A stretch of 64,000 bases of DNA from Albula goreensis (Eukaryota; Chordata; Actinopteri; Albuliformes; Albulidae). The stretch spans positions 8,070,646-8,134,645 of the forward strand of contig CM040743.1 of NCBI GenBank assembly GCA_022829145.1, written 5' to 3'. Below are positions 26,642 to 38,317 of the stretch, piece by piece. The notes under the pieces were generated by a model, which saw nothing but the letters and a program-made list of their open reading frames with translations, did not search any database and had not been told where the DNA came from. The translations under genes were made by a program, and so were the position numbers. Position 1 is the stretch's first letter. Each line of letters opens with the position of its first letter.

Positions 26642-28805
26642 CTTTTTTTTCTCAGGGAAAGTAAGCTCTTTTAAAGAAAATCCTTTTTGTTGTTTCCCAA
26701 CTATTTCATTCTCATTTTAAGCGTTCTTTTTCGATTCACCATTTTGGAAACTGCCAACGTTTGGGTGACCGGTCCAAATAATGAGCATATTTTTAATTTG
26801 AAAAATAAATTACATTTCAAAATGTGTGCACAACTCTGAAGGCATGTCCCTTTCCTCCTAAATTTAGACCAGACGAAAATGAAGTGACTCTTGTGTTTGA
26901 TGTTTAAAAATACTACGGAAATAAACCATTTGTAGAGACGAGTAACATTGTTACATTTCCTTGTGTAAATCGTTGGATTTTGTCGTGCAGCCAAATTATA
27001 AAGCAATATGGTCCTGGAGCCATTTTGCTTTTTAATCGAACTCTTTTTGATGAGCTGGTATTATTTCAATTACAGAGAAATGTACGTTCCGGTGGGAAAG
27101 TGGACATAGAAAAATTAACAATTTGAAAATCTAGAAAAAGAATTTTCTTTGGCAAGCTAGCTTTAGACGTGACTTATTCTTATGGTGCTGTTACATACCG
27201 TCCCCTCTTTCGTCTTTTTGACTGTGTACATTAGTGTTTGATTAGTGCATTTGCAGAAAGACCCAGCTATGTCAAGCTTCATGCGTGTTTTCTGCATCCC
27301 AATTCCAATCCACACACAACATTCAGAGGCATGCTATTTCAGTCGAAGCATGCGAAATCAGTCTTTATGTGCTTCAGATCTGATTTACGTAACCAAAACC
27401 ATTTCATTCTTAAGCCCTTTGATTGAAGTGCAAAAGGCGGACACGTTTTGAAAAGAAGCCACTGTTTAGACGGGCACAGGTTACACAAGTTTGTTTGATA
27501 TACAAATTTGCCTATGCTGTTTATACAAATTATGTATCTGTCCTGTTAAGATGTTTAATTCCGATTTGACAAAAGGGTGTAAGCGAAATAAAACGCCAGG
27601 AATGATTTGTGCCACGGGGCTTCCTTCAATAAATTATTGATTCCTCCGAACTAAGGGCCTCAATTAGCTTTTCATACTGTGGAAAAAACAACATTTACAG
27701 ACACGGGAATATTCACATTGCTTAGCATTCAGGTTTTACCACCGAAAAACCACTAAAAGAAATCAATAAGACTTTATTCTTTGCATGTTTTTGGCCATAT
27801 GATATATTTAGCTTGCAAGATTGTAATAATGGCATTGGCATGTATCAACCGGTTTGTTAACGATTAGAAATGTTCTTGTAGCCTAAATGACAGAGGCTAA
27901 ACATATTAAAGACCGACTCTAAATAAAAGGAAACAAGGGAGGATGGAATAGCACGGCCTACAATATCACAAAGCCATAGCGAGCAGCACTATTTCCTCCT
28001 CACCTATCTGCACGCGTGGGAATTTAATGGTCGTGTGTTGTCAAATTCTATTTTGATGCTTAAAAGTCTCTGTTAGTATGGTTTTATGTAAAGCGATCAA
28101 TTGCAGGTTTTCTGTGTTTTAAACTAGACATTAAAACTGCGAGTGTTCGTACAAAATCAGTGGAAAGTCACCTTCAAAAAAAAAAAAATAAAATAAAAAA
28201 ATACTCCAAACTTTGGTGCTTCTGTGCCATGAATTTTTGTATAAAACTGCAATATGCACACCACGAATGGTGGACGGCGACCCACTGATGACTTCAAATT
28301 ACAATAAAACATTATATGACCTAATATTCAATATGATGCGACATTTATATATGTTATACACCTTATATCTTCCCCAGTGCAAGATTATTTTATTCAAAGG
28401 ATGTTTATCGTGTAAACACCAACCGGCTTCATGCAATATGTAAGCAATGCCACTGTACGAATGAAATGTATTGGGTTATTTGCTGCTTATTAATTACATT
28501 TGATAAATGTGAGAAACAAAGCGCTATATGTGTTCTGACAGATTAAATGTACGATGCAAGATGTTCGGTTTACATAGCCTATATTGCTTTCCTTTAGCCA
28601 ACTGTATGAGATTATCGAATCTACAGCGCATTTAAAACATTATTCATAGAGATAAGCGCCGAATGAATATAACTTCACTGAATTAAGATTCAATTCGAAT
28701 TGTTATCGCTGTTTGCTCTGAACAGAATGAGCAGAATAAGAGTGTGGTCTAGTAGCTTGCTGATAACTGTATTCCATAAACTATACCGCATTGTGTGTGA
28801 GTGCA

Positions 28806-28830
28806 TTTTTTCTTTTTTTTTTTTTTTTTT
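28806..28830. repeat. Poly(T) tract
   Basis: T-run with a single C, followed by six G. Confidence 0.85.
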
Positions 28831-30082
28831 TGGGGGGTTGCTGTGAGGTTTAACTCATTGTAATGCAGAGACCGATCTCCCCTCCCCCTTTCGAAAAAGA
28901 AAAAAATGCAGTCATGCTTTGCCGCGAGACCCAATGCTTCTGTAGCAAATGGAATCTGCAGCTCGCGAAACGGGGACTGTGCATTTATGATCCTGATTTC
29001 AATCCCAGCGTTAATGGCGGAAGCGAAATACAAACACAGACCATACCGACCTTTCCTCAAATTCAAATTAATGTTTATCAACATGGATTGTTAATCGGTC
29101 AAGATTACGGTGTGGGATCGAGCATGGTGTCAACCATTATACTCCTGTCGGTAAGTACGGGTCATTTTAAGCAGTCTACTTTCTCTATCGTCGGATTAAT
29201 GAATCATATATAGCCTATATAAATTGAAAATGCGCATTTGTGCTTGTTTTTCAGATGTAAAACAACAGTTAATACGTGATTTGTTTGCCCACGTATTGCT
29301 CATTTGCAGCATCCCAATGATGTAATATAATGTATCTGGATTTATTAACGCCCTTTTACGAGATGTTGGACCTGACAAGCTGCACGTGTATGAAAAGGCT
29401 ATGTGTATTTCAGCTAAATTCATTTAGATATTGTCCACCTATCTCCACATGTGCAGGGGTAGGAATCTGGTTACATAATCCACAGCGAGGCCACGGCCGT
29501 CGAGTTGCAGAGACATTGCAGCACGTCTGAATACATACTCCCTTGGATACTTTGATCGCCTGCATTATCTCGTCCATTGCACTGAATTATTCTTCACTCA
29601 TAAACGATGAGTGTTCTCTGTAACCAGAGGCTTGGCTTTCTTAAGTATATATAATATGTACATATATATACATTTTTTTTATCAAAAGGGAGGTTTTTCC
29701 ATACAATAATGGCGCTTCCAACTGTTTCAGTTTTCTCTCTTATAGTATCATTATCTGTATATTTTTGGAATTTACAAATTCAGTGTAGTATATTCTTCAT
29801 ATTATCAGGGTTTAAAAACAGAACAATAAATCTTACATGTGAAAATATTTGACTGTATTAGTATGATTTGCACTGCAACTACAGGTACTTGTACAACTAC
29901 CTCTGCTAATACTACACCCAGGTAGTACTACTTCTTCTGCTGCTGCTGTTTTTACACGTTTTTTCAACATGTTTTTTTCATTATATTTGTGCATTTACAG
30001 GCTACTATTTATTACATTCTTGTAATACACAACTCAGACTCAGGTGCTGAAATATGCAATGGAAGGCATGAGTAAATAATCT

Positions 30083-30214
<132 letters not shown>

Positions 30215-30787
30215 TTTTATTGTCTGTAGTACGCAGAAAATTGCTGTGCGTCACAGCTAGCGTTCTCAGTGGTAGCCACAGACACATTTATTAACAAACA
30301 GTAATTCTATAAAAGTCAAGTACAAAAAACGTATTCAGGCTTAAACTAATCAAATATCACATATGCAGTCAGCTAACTTACAACTGAATAAACATCAATC
30401 ATTAAATAAATAAACACGTGTAGTGACAATACACAGCATATTTTATAGGTTAGCTATTGACTTATCTTATACAGTGGATAGTAAAAGCAAGAGTGAAAAA
30501 TATCTGAATACATGTTTTCCAAATTAAGTGTTGCCGTCAGCAGCAGAGTCCTTCATGAATCCAAGGTAATGTGTTTGTTATCAGGGTTTTTTTCTTTGTC
30601 ACTCTAATTATGTATTCTCACAATGTGGAGGGAAAATAATAACTAGGCATTGTGTAATCCATTTATCTTCAATGTAGTTTATTAGTTACTTTTAATAAGT
30701 TAATAATAGTATTTTTCTGTTGTTGGTGTAATTAAAAGATAACATGTTCCAGCTATTCTGGTAATGTTTTAATCTGTGTTCTTGTGC

Positions 30788-30832
30788 AAATGCGCGTGCG
30801 TTTGTGTGCGTGCGCGCACGCGCGTAAGCGCG
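30788..30832. repeat. Alternating purine-pyrimidine (Z-DNA-prone) segment
   Basis: Mixed TGCGCG/GTGTGCGTGCGCGCACGCGCG run with high CpG content, 40-80 bases before the RE1 site at 30870. Confidence 0.7.
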
Positions 30833-30869
30833 GGCATAGCTGCGTGTAAGACAGGCTACATTATTCCTC

Positions 30870-30890
30870 TTCAAAACCTTGGACAGCGAA
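30870..30890 (+). promoter_or_regulatory. RE1/NRSE-type REST site upstream of mir-124
   Basis: The left half reads TTCAAAACC, then two bases, then GGACAGCG. Against the REST consensus (TTCAGCACC, NN, GGACAGCGCC) the GGACAGCG core is perfect and the left half differs at two positions. It lies about 1.75 kb before pre-mir-124. REST is an established repressor of miR-124 outside neurons. Confidence 0.65.
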
Positions 30891-31400
30891 ACGTTGTAAA
30901 ACAGTGGCTAAGTAGGTCACAATAACACTTTTGAACTTAATCGCGAAATATGACAGTGCATTCGTGTGAGTGAGAGGAAGAAGGGAGAGAGATCTCTACA
31001 GGCATGCAGTTGTACACTGGAATAATGAAAAGCTCAGAGAAGCATACTTACACAATATTCTTTTTATCTTGGTTACGCCTCGAGACTACGCATCTTACCA
31101 AAACTAAAGCAGCGTTTTATTGATATATTATATTTGTTTTTCCTCTGTGCCCGAGCAGACAGTATAAATAATTAACAGTGAGATATTGAAGACAAACCCA
31201 GGTATACGAGTTTGCATTAAAACAATGTGACATTAAATTGTTCTTTCTTATTTGATCAAATGGACTGCAAGCATTCTCCACATTACAACAGGTGAGGAAC
31301 AGCCTGTCCAGGTCGAAATGAGGATTTACACGCACGCGCTTTAGTTTCAAGGACACAGAGAGATGATCGGGACTTTGGTAGCAAACATCTGTCTGCCTCG

Positions 31401-31408
31401 TGACGTCA
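31401..31408. promoter_or_regulatory. Full CRE palindrome near the inferred mir-124 promoter
   Basis: TGACGTCA inside CTCGTGACGTCACCG. The full CREB/ATF palindrome is most often functional near transcription starts, and here it precedes the inferred host exon. Confidence 0.5.
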
Positions 31409-32613
31409 CCGACCCCCCATGTAATCCTCTTTTTGCTGAAGGCAGATGCCGTATTTGTTGAGAGCCATTAATCTCAAAGTCTGCTTTTGCGCGCAGGAAG
31501 AAAAGACTACGGAGTAAACCAGTGCAATGTAAAGGCACAGAAATGGAAAATACATTCGAGCATTTTCCTCGGTCCTAAAATTAACAATGAGGAGGATGCG
31601 ATGTGCTGTCGGTTGGCTGTGGTATTGTGGGGAATTGGACGCTGTGCTTGAATTTGAGAGTCCAGATTTGGAGAGGAATGCCGATTGCCGTGTGGCTGCA
31701 TTTTAAAGACTCGCTTTGGAATCTTAGCTGCTACTCATTTAATGTTTTCCTCTTTGCTTTTTCCTCTTCGCTTTCTCTTTTTGAGCGTGGTTTCATATCG
31801 TGTGCATGTAGATGGTGAATTAGGTCGGCGCTTTGTTAAAAATTCAGAATCAAGAATGACATTCGCTCTCTTTTTCTAAGGTATTGATGCGGTCGGTGGC
31901 TCGTAGACAGGGTTTGGCAGGGCAATACAATGAGTTTTGTTTGCATTTTTTCAGCGTCGTTCATTGTAAATCTGACTTGTGCTCTGAGGTTAATGAATCC
32001 TTTTTGTGTCTGCCTTTCTGTAGGTGCATGAACGGACGTGACTGAAGGCTACCGCCGATGCTTCGCTGTCAAAGCAGACATCCTTTGAAGCAGATGAAAC
32101 GGACCGCCCCTTTTTCCTCTCAGGCTGGATTCTGGCTTGCAGTCGATTTGAATCGAGCTCCAAAAATCCAGAGCTGGGTACAGCTTTAACCCTATGTGGT
32201 CAACATTCCCAGCCAGTGCATTGCGTGAATTAATGGTTGTCCAGAATGGGCGATCGCGTAGCACTGTGTGTTGCATTTTGTCCTGAAAACAGAGGGGATG
32301 CACCGAGGACGTTTCCCCTGCGTCTGCAGAATATTCCAACCACAATGCCAGATGGACTTTGAGGGTCTTTTGGGGTAGACAAAGGCTATTAACTTTAACC
32401 TCTACGGGCCTAAGATAATTGCTCCTTCTCACTCCTGTTTCTTGAAGAATAAATACGAGATGGTGTGGAGTGACTATGGAGTGTCTGTGGAGCTTAAGGG
32501 TCAGCGTTAGTAATCTAACTGCATTATTTGAGTTTAATAATGACCCTTATAAATATATGAAGGAAGTGGGGACAACGCTGCAGCGTTTGATGTTTACGCG
32601 GTTTGCCTCGTGA

Positions 32614-32702
32614 TCTGAGGCTCGCTCTCCGTGTTCACAGCGGACCTTGATTTAATGTCATACAATTAAGGCACGCGGTGAATGCCAAGAGCGAGGCCTT
32701 CA
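32614..32702 (+). ncRNA. mir124: pre-miR-124 hairpin
   Basis: The 3' arm carries UAAGGCACGCGGUGAAUGCC at 32667-32686, identical to mature miR-124. The 5' arm carries the passenger strand (CGTGTTCACAGCGGACCTTG and on) at 32630-32651. The two arms pair around a loop of about 15 nt, and the basal stem continues with CTCGCTCT against AGAGCGAG. miR-124 is the main brain microRNA; it silences non-neuronal transcripts, including PTBP1 and SCP1 in the known targets. Its position beside bhlhe22 indicates the MIR124-2 copy of human. Strand and ends of the mature form are clear; precursor ends are approximate. Confidence 0.98.
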
Positions 32703-32790
32703 ACCTCCGGCACGCTCCAATTAATCCTCGAGACCAAAAAGCTCAATTAATAATAGACATTATATTGTTTTGTTTTTGTTTTTTTTTCTC

Positions 32791-32796
32791 AATAAA
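32791..32796 (+). terminator. Candidate poly(A) signal of the mir-124 host RNA
   Basis: AATAAA about 90 bases beyond the pre-mir-124 hairpin, preceded by a T-rich run. It would end a short host transcript. Confidence 0.45.
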
Positions 32797-33587
32797 ATCT
32801 TGAGTGAAGGTACGACCAGTCTGAAATTATTACAGAAAAAAATGAATAGATTTCACTAATACCAAGATATAGATATATTATTCAAGTGCATGAAACTATT
32901 AAAATTAACTGCAATTTATAATGTCAGTTACTGTAGAAGTAAGGAACTCTACAGCTGAAACTAGCAGTGAAGACAGGTGACGTTAGACATTAAAGCGCTG
33001 TCCGCATCTCCTGGTGCTGAACTCAGTGTTTGCAGAACCAATTCAAATATTCTCTTTCATGTACAGATGAACGGTCCTTGCCAGCAGTACTATTGGTCAA
33101 AACAAACCGAATGAGTCATCAGAGCCTGGACCCTGACCTCGAGACAACACGCAATGCTGTTATTTAGCCTAAAAGCAATACAAAAATAAAAAGCCCGACA
33201 ACGAGCCAGCTGACAAAATAGTCAGCCATTTTAAGAGAGGCTCTTGAAGCTCTGCCTTCATATGTGACAGTCAAAATATCTGTACGTAATGATTATCATT
33301 TACAGCCAAGTGAACTGGAATATGAATTTTAGTATGAGTATTACAATAGGAATAAAATCATCACGACATCTTGCAATCTCCTGTCCCCACTAGGACACGC
33401 ATAATCCTACATTGAAAAGAATTTCAATTCAAATTACAGTGCAGACCGAACAAACGGCAGCTTCAACAATCAATTTGTTTGGAAAAAATTAAATTATGAA
33501 TAACAGGAAACCTAACGCTACAGCGGGACATTGTTACACTGCTTTGTAAATGTAGGGTAGTTCATTTGAGATTATTTGTTGAGTATT

Positions 33588-33602
33588 CTGCCCCCTTGTG
33601 GC
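33588..33602 (-). promoter_or_regulatory. CTCF-like motif, reverse orientation
   Basis: Minus-strand GCCACAAGGGGGCAG. It lies about 0.9 kb downstream of pre-mir-124 and faces the forward motif at 9356. Confidence 0.5.
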
Positions 33603-33701
33603 AGTAGTAGAAAATAGAAGCAGAACGAAGAACCAACAAGAAAGACACGATTCTACCACGAGAATTACAATTAAAACAGTTACTACAACTACATCAACAT
33701 C

Positions 33702-33730
33702 TATTATTATTATTATTATTATTATTATTA
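33702..33730. repeat. (ATT)n microsatellite
   Basis: About ten ATT units. Confidence 0.95.
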
Positions 33731-35082
33731 CATTGTTGTTGTTCGTATTAGAATTAGTGGTGGTGGCCTTAGTAGTACAACAACAAAATCAACAAACACA
33801 ACATTGAACGATTATGCTGATACATAAATGTGTCATGTCTGTTTTTACTTGTAAGATTTATTTTCAGTTTATGACAACATCTTTCCGGAGGTTTCATGTG
33901 AGCACCAATGAGGGAAGGAAATACTTACATTCTGTAATTATAACTACATACTATCATCTCTGTAACACTTGCATATCAAAATTGATTTGCAAGGAAAATT
34001 GGAAATTTTATAATTCAAAATATGTCAGGTGCCATCTGCCATTTGCAGCATAAGTTCTGGGATCTTAAACATAAATAAATTTTAAGTTAATAACTAAATT
34101 CTATATTGTCACAGATCTCTTTGGCCAGAGCCAAGCCATAGCAATCATGGCATGCCATTCAACCCTTTGCTCTTACTGTCATTCATTAAAACACATATCA
34201 TGGAAAAAATAAATATTTTTCACAGCACACATTAACTTTGCCTGAATGGCCAATACATTGTCAGATGTTGTAAACTGGCCTAAGTGACTGTAAATAAATA
34301 AATCACCAGCCCGCCTGTACATTCAAGTTCATTTGGGAAAATTTTTTGTACAAACCAACCACAAAAATCTGTCAGCATCTGGTCTTTGGTTGGTGTTATT
34401 TTCAGTACATTCAGAATTCAATATAACCGTTTCCTCACCAATACACTCACTAGATCCCTCTGATCAGATGAAAAAGCACCAACTGATTTTTAGCAAACAT
34501 TACGCATGCCTCCATGCAGCACAATGCAAGGCTATGTCTGCAAATGGAAAGGAAGGAAGCATTAGCATGCTGTCTGTCTGACTTGCGCGTGTGGGCAGTA
34601 GTGCAGTGTTACCGTGTGGGAACTGAGCTCATGCCTGCCACATGGCTAGCTGCTGCCATTTTGCTTTGAGTACAGCATTCACCACATCCACCATGAATTG
34701 CTTCAGTAATAGTATGGATGTGAACGTTATGTGATGACATAAGCTGTGTAAGGCACTCTCACTGACGGTGTCTGTGAATGAAGTGAACAGAAGTTCATCA
34801 TGTAAATATTTGACAGCATTTTTTAAATCATGAAATGAATCATAATTAATAATAGAGAATGGCTTCTACAGAAGTTGCTTTAGCTTTTCTTTTTGTTGAT
34901 ATCACATGTGCATCATGAAAGTGGGAAAATGCAGTGTTTACATACCACAACCAATGAAGGTGGAAGGTATGGAATGGACAGCAAAATGGAGTTGTATACA
35001 GCCCTCAGTGGCCATACACCAAATGCATTACAGTAAAAATGTTGTCACCTGACTACAACCTTCCTTAATGCCAAGAGGTCTC

Positions 35083-35090
35083 TGACGTCA
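35083..35090. promoter_or_regulatory. Second full CRE palindrome
   Basis: TGACGTCA, extended to CTGACGTCAG. It lies 2.4 kb beyond pre-mir-124, with no gene start seen nearby. Confidence 0.25.
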
Positions 35091-35447
35091 GACAGTCCTT
35101 CTCAAATTCAGCATTTTGCAATTAAAATGCCGTTTCAGCCTTATCATTAAAGGCAGCAGATGTCACTGTTTATGGCTGGTCATGTATGCTGTAACTTGTA
35201 GCCCTATACAGGCTGCATGTGTAGCATTGCAAATAAATAGTGTATATTCTGTATAGGACTCACAAATGAACCTGCAATCTTTCAGTCCAGCACTGAATTG
35301 GTGCACAGAATATTCATGAATATACAAGTATTCATTTCCATTTTTTTGGTCTCATTAGTTCATCTATTTTTCCCTCATAGTTGTATTACCAAGGTAATTA
35401 TGCAAATTATTTGTGGACCTGAAGTTGTGAAGTAATGCATTAAATTG

Positions 35448-35469
35448 TAATTTGCATATATGCAAATTA
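35448..35469. promoter_or_regulatory. Perfect 22-bp palindrome of two POU octamers
   Basis: Two mirror octamers (ATTTGCAT and ATGCAAAT, each extended by a TAATT-type flank) meet at TATA; all 22 positions are self-complementary. A third octamer lies at 35400-35407, and a TAATTAA homeodomain-type core follows at about 35476. The cluster looks like an enhancer. Confidence 0.5.
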
Positions 35470-36066
35470 GGGGCCATAATTAATTGCCACTTTCAGTTGT
35501 GTTCTCTCCAAACATACCTCATTCAGGGAACTGGTACATTTTGCTTTCCAACAGTTGAGAACACTTTAGAAAAATATATCACCTTCTCATGAATAATATT
35601 TACGGCAATAATACTTTGGGCCTGACTGCATTTGGCAATAATGGTGTCTAAAAAACCTTCATCACTTTTAGGCTTCACATTTCACAGCATCCTGTAAACA
35701 TCCCCCACTCAATTTTGAGTCTGGATAAACAAAAAAGCTGAGCTAATTATGAAGAGGATGAAGCATCATTAATTCATTGGTCAGTTTGTTAGCTATTGAG
35801 TTTATTTATTAGACCTAATTGTTTGATTGAAATATGTTCAGTAGTTTGGCCTCTCTCTTTTATAGACATGCAAACACATTTTACATATATCGTTTCCTAA
35901 ATGTTAGGGAACTGAAAGTAGTTGAATTATTAGCAGATAAAATGTTTCTTGGCCAGGTGTATTTCTAAATGTGCCATTTGGCACCTGAAAGAAGCATCAA
36001 TGCTATCATGGGGGTGAAAAAATCAGAATAAATCACTCAGAAACATAGCAAAATATTATCATATGG

Positions 36067-36420
36067 GTGCCATTTTGTTTGGTTCATTGTTCACAAATGA
36101 ACAATTGCAAATGTCCTGGTAAACCACGGAAGACCTGTTTAGTGGATGACAGAAGAATATTTGGAATGATGAAGGGAAAAACCCCTTTGCAACAGATAAA
36201 GAACACTACTACCCACAACAGATCAAGACTACTATCAAGAGAAGTCTATAGATGTACACCCTCAGAGGGTCCATCTTAAGATTCAAACCCCTGATAACGG
36301 CCATGTCAGTGCAGTGTAATTCTCTGGAGTACCACAAAACAGTGTTATGGACAGATGAGACAAAGATCAACCTGATGGAGATGGAATGTGGAGAAAAAGA
36401 GGAACAGTTCTTGATGTAAG
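36067..36420 (+). mobile_element. Truncated, decayed Tc1-like transposon
   Basis: Translated pieces match Tc1 transposases: GKPRKTCLVDDRRIFGMMKG (GRPR hook and second helix-turn-helix region), then after decay VLWTDETKINL, which corresponds to the VLWSDETK block containing the first Asp of the DDE triad. The pieces are in different frames and are separated by changed sequence. The C-terminal catalytic part (second D and D/E) and both terminal inverted repeats are absent. The copy is old and non-functional. Confidence 0.85.
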
Positions 36421-38301
36421 GCATTAATGTATAATACCCCGTTCTGACAAACCCAGAGTATGTTGTTGAAAGTTTTTATAAATTCATTCAACATAAAAAA
36501 CTGAAATATTGTTCTAAAAAAACTGTCTGAAAAAACAGCTCAATACCTTTTACTTTCCATTGATGATGATGATGGTGATGATGATGACAATGAAGATGAC
36601 GATGATACCAATAACAATGAAGATGGCATTATAGTGCATTAATTTAAATTCAAACCCAAGATTCAATCCAACCACCACTTTCAGGATAGGATTCAACCTG
36701 AGCCAATGGACGTGTCCCAATATTCAACAAATGTGTCCTCCTTTCCTGGAACAATGGAGGGAGGGAGGAGGCAAGGTGGTCGTGGAGGGAAGGATGATAC
36801 ATTGTTTTAATATTGGGACGCATCTGTTGACTCCAAACAGAGAATTTGGATGTGCCCTCAATTTCCTCAATGGAACCTGGGACAATTAAATTGAATGTGA
36901 GCCATCTTGTGGTTGGAGTCAGTTACTGCAACATGAATGGGTTTATTTTTGTTTTTTTTATTCACATGGCCTGTTTTTGATTTTGCCTCTGTGTGCACAG
37001 GCAACTCTAACCCCCTTCAAAGCTCTGTGTCATAGAGATATAGAGAGTATCTGATATAATCTGGGTGTCTAGTCAAACAGCAAAATACTCAGTCCTGCAT
37101 TGCATAGTTCTGCATGGAAAAATCCTGCCTGAACCCAGAAATGCTGATACACATGCATGCTAACATACAGCAACTTTACATATCTACATAAATGTATAGG
37201 TTTACTGTTCCTTTCATTTGCACAAAGAATGATTGCTGTGGTACAGGAGTCTCCAAGGCCGTGGCTGCCTGATCCAGACCCTTAAAATGTTATAGCCTCT
37301 CTGAGACAAAAGCTGAAAAAATCAGCTAAATCATTTTTCTGATTGTGCACAGCAAAATAACTCATCTCAGCTCTCAAACTGGAATATCATGTGTGACTTG
37401 AGAGGTGATGGAAAAGAGAACTGAGGAAATTTCAAATAAAAAAGAACTGGAAAGGTGTTTACTTTGAGGGCTTAAAATGTATTGTCAAGTCATTTTGAAT
37501 TTATTTTGGTAATCAGGAAAGGTGATGAATTGTGGTTGCTGTCCTGTTCACATTTTCAAAAATGATCATAACTGTCATCATTTTACAATATAATGTTATA
37601 TTAGGCATTCAGTGAATATTTGGGACCCCTTACCATTCCCACCCCATAGTGCTTCCTGGTTTTGGGAAGTGTAGTATTTTAGTTTTGGTATTATGGTACT
37701 TATCTTCAATTATATCTGCACTATAGGAAAGCAAAGTTACCTACATTAGTGCCTCAGAGTTGTTGTGCCAACACTCTGTGGTGTTTGTCTGTATTATCTG
37801 GGTCTATACTCCTGGTGCTCTAACTTCTTATTGATACGCTGTTAATTCGCATTGGAAAAATCACTGTATTATGAAGCCTTAAGGCGTCTTTATGAAGTCT
37901 TCTTTTGTTTTCTTTAAGCTCACATTCCCCAAATATAAATATGCCTTTTCTCAGTATAGGGAACCATGAAAGAATTTTTTTCATAATATAATTTTTTGAG
38001 GTGTTTTCCCACATTTCAACTCTGTTTTAAGCCTTTTTTCTCCTGATCTCTGCATCTTGCATGTTCACTGTGTGTTCAAGGCTCTGTGTAGAAAAGGGCT
38101 TACCGTACGCATGCATTTTAAGAGGGAGAATTCTCAACATTACCATCATTTGGTGAGTTCAGGCATCATGAAGCTTCCTCTGTACATGGATGTGACACCC
38201 TAACCTCAGACTCGAATCCAAAGCCTACACTTCAGGCAAACTATAACTACATTTGGTTGGAAGTATGTAACATCTGCAGAAAGATGCAGTAACTATTAGT
38301 T

Positions 38302-38317
38302 GCCACAAGATGGCAGT
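38302..38317 (+). promoter_or_regulatory. CTCF-like motif
   Basis: GCCACAAGATGGCAGT, forward orientation, matching the CCACNAGRTGGCAG form. Confidence 0.55.

Larger units (their letters stand above)
31360..32815 (+). ncRNA. Probable mir-124 host RNA (MIR124-2HG-like), exon limits inferred
   Basis: A non-coding transcript is inferred around pre-mir-124. A candidate donor AAG|GTATTG lies at 31881 (weak after GT). A convincing acceptor ends at 32023: TTAAT branch-like motif, then a pyrimidine-rich run ending CTTTCTGTAG. The downstream exon would carry the hairpin and end after AATAAA at 32791-32796. The proposed intron is only about 143 bases. The start is placed near a CRE but no TATA box is evident. 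Frames here (such as an antisense 127-codon one at 32049-32432) resemble no protein I know. Known vertebrate mir-124 genes are processed from such spliced non-coding hosts. Confidence 0.5.

Noticed and set aside
32049-32432. Minus-strand 127-codon frame near mir-124
   Set aside because: Antisense to the probable host RNA exon, with no recognisable domain.
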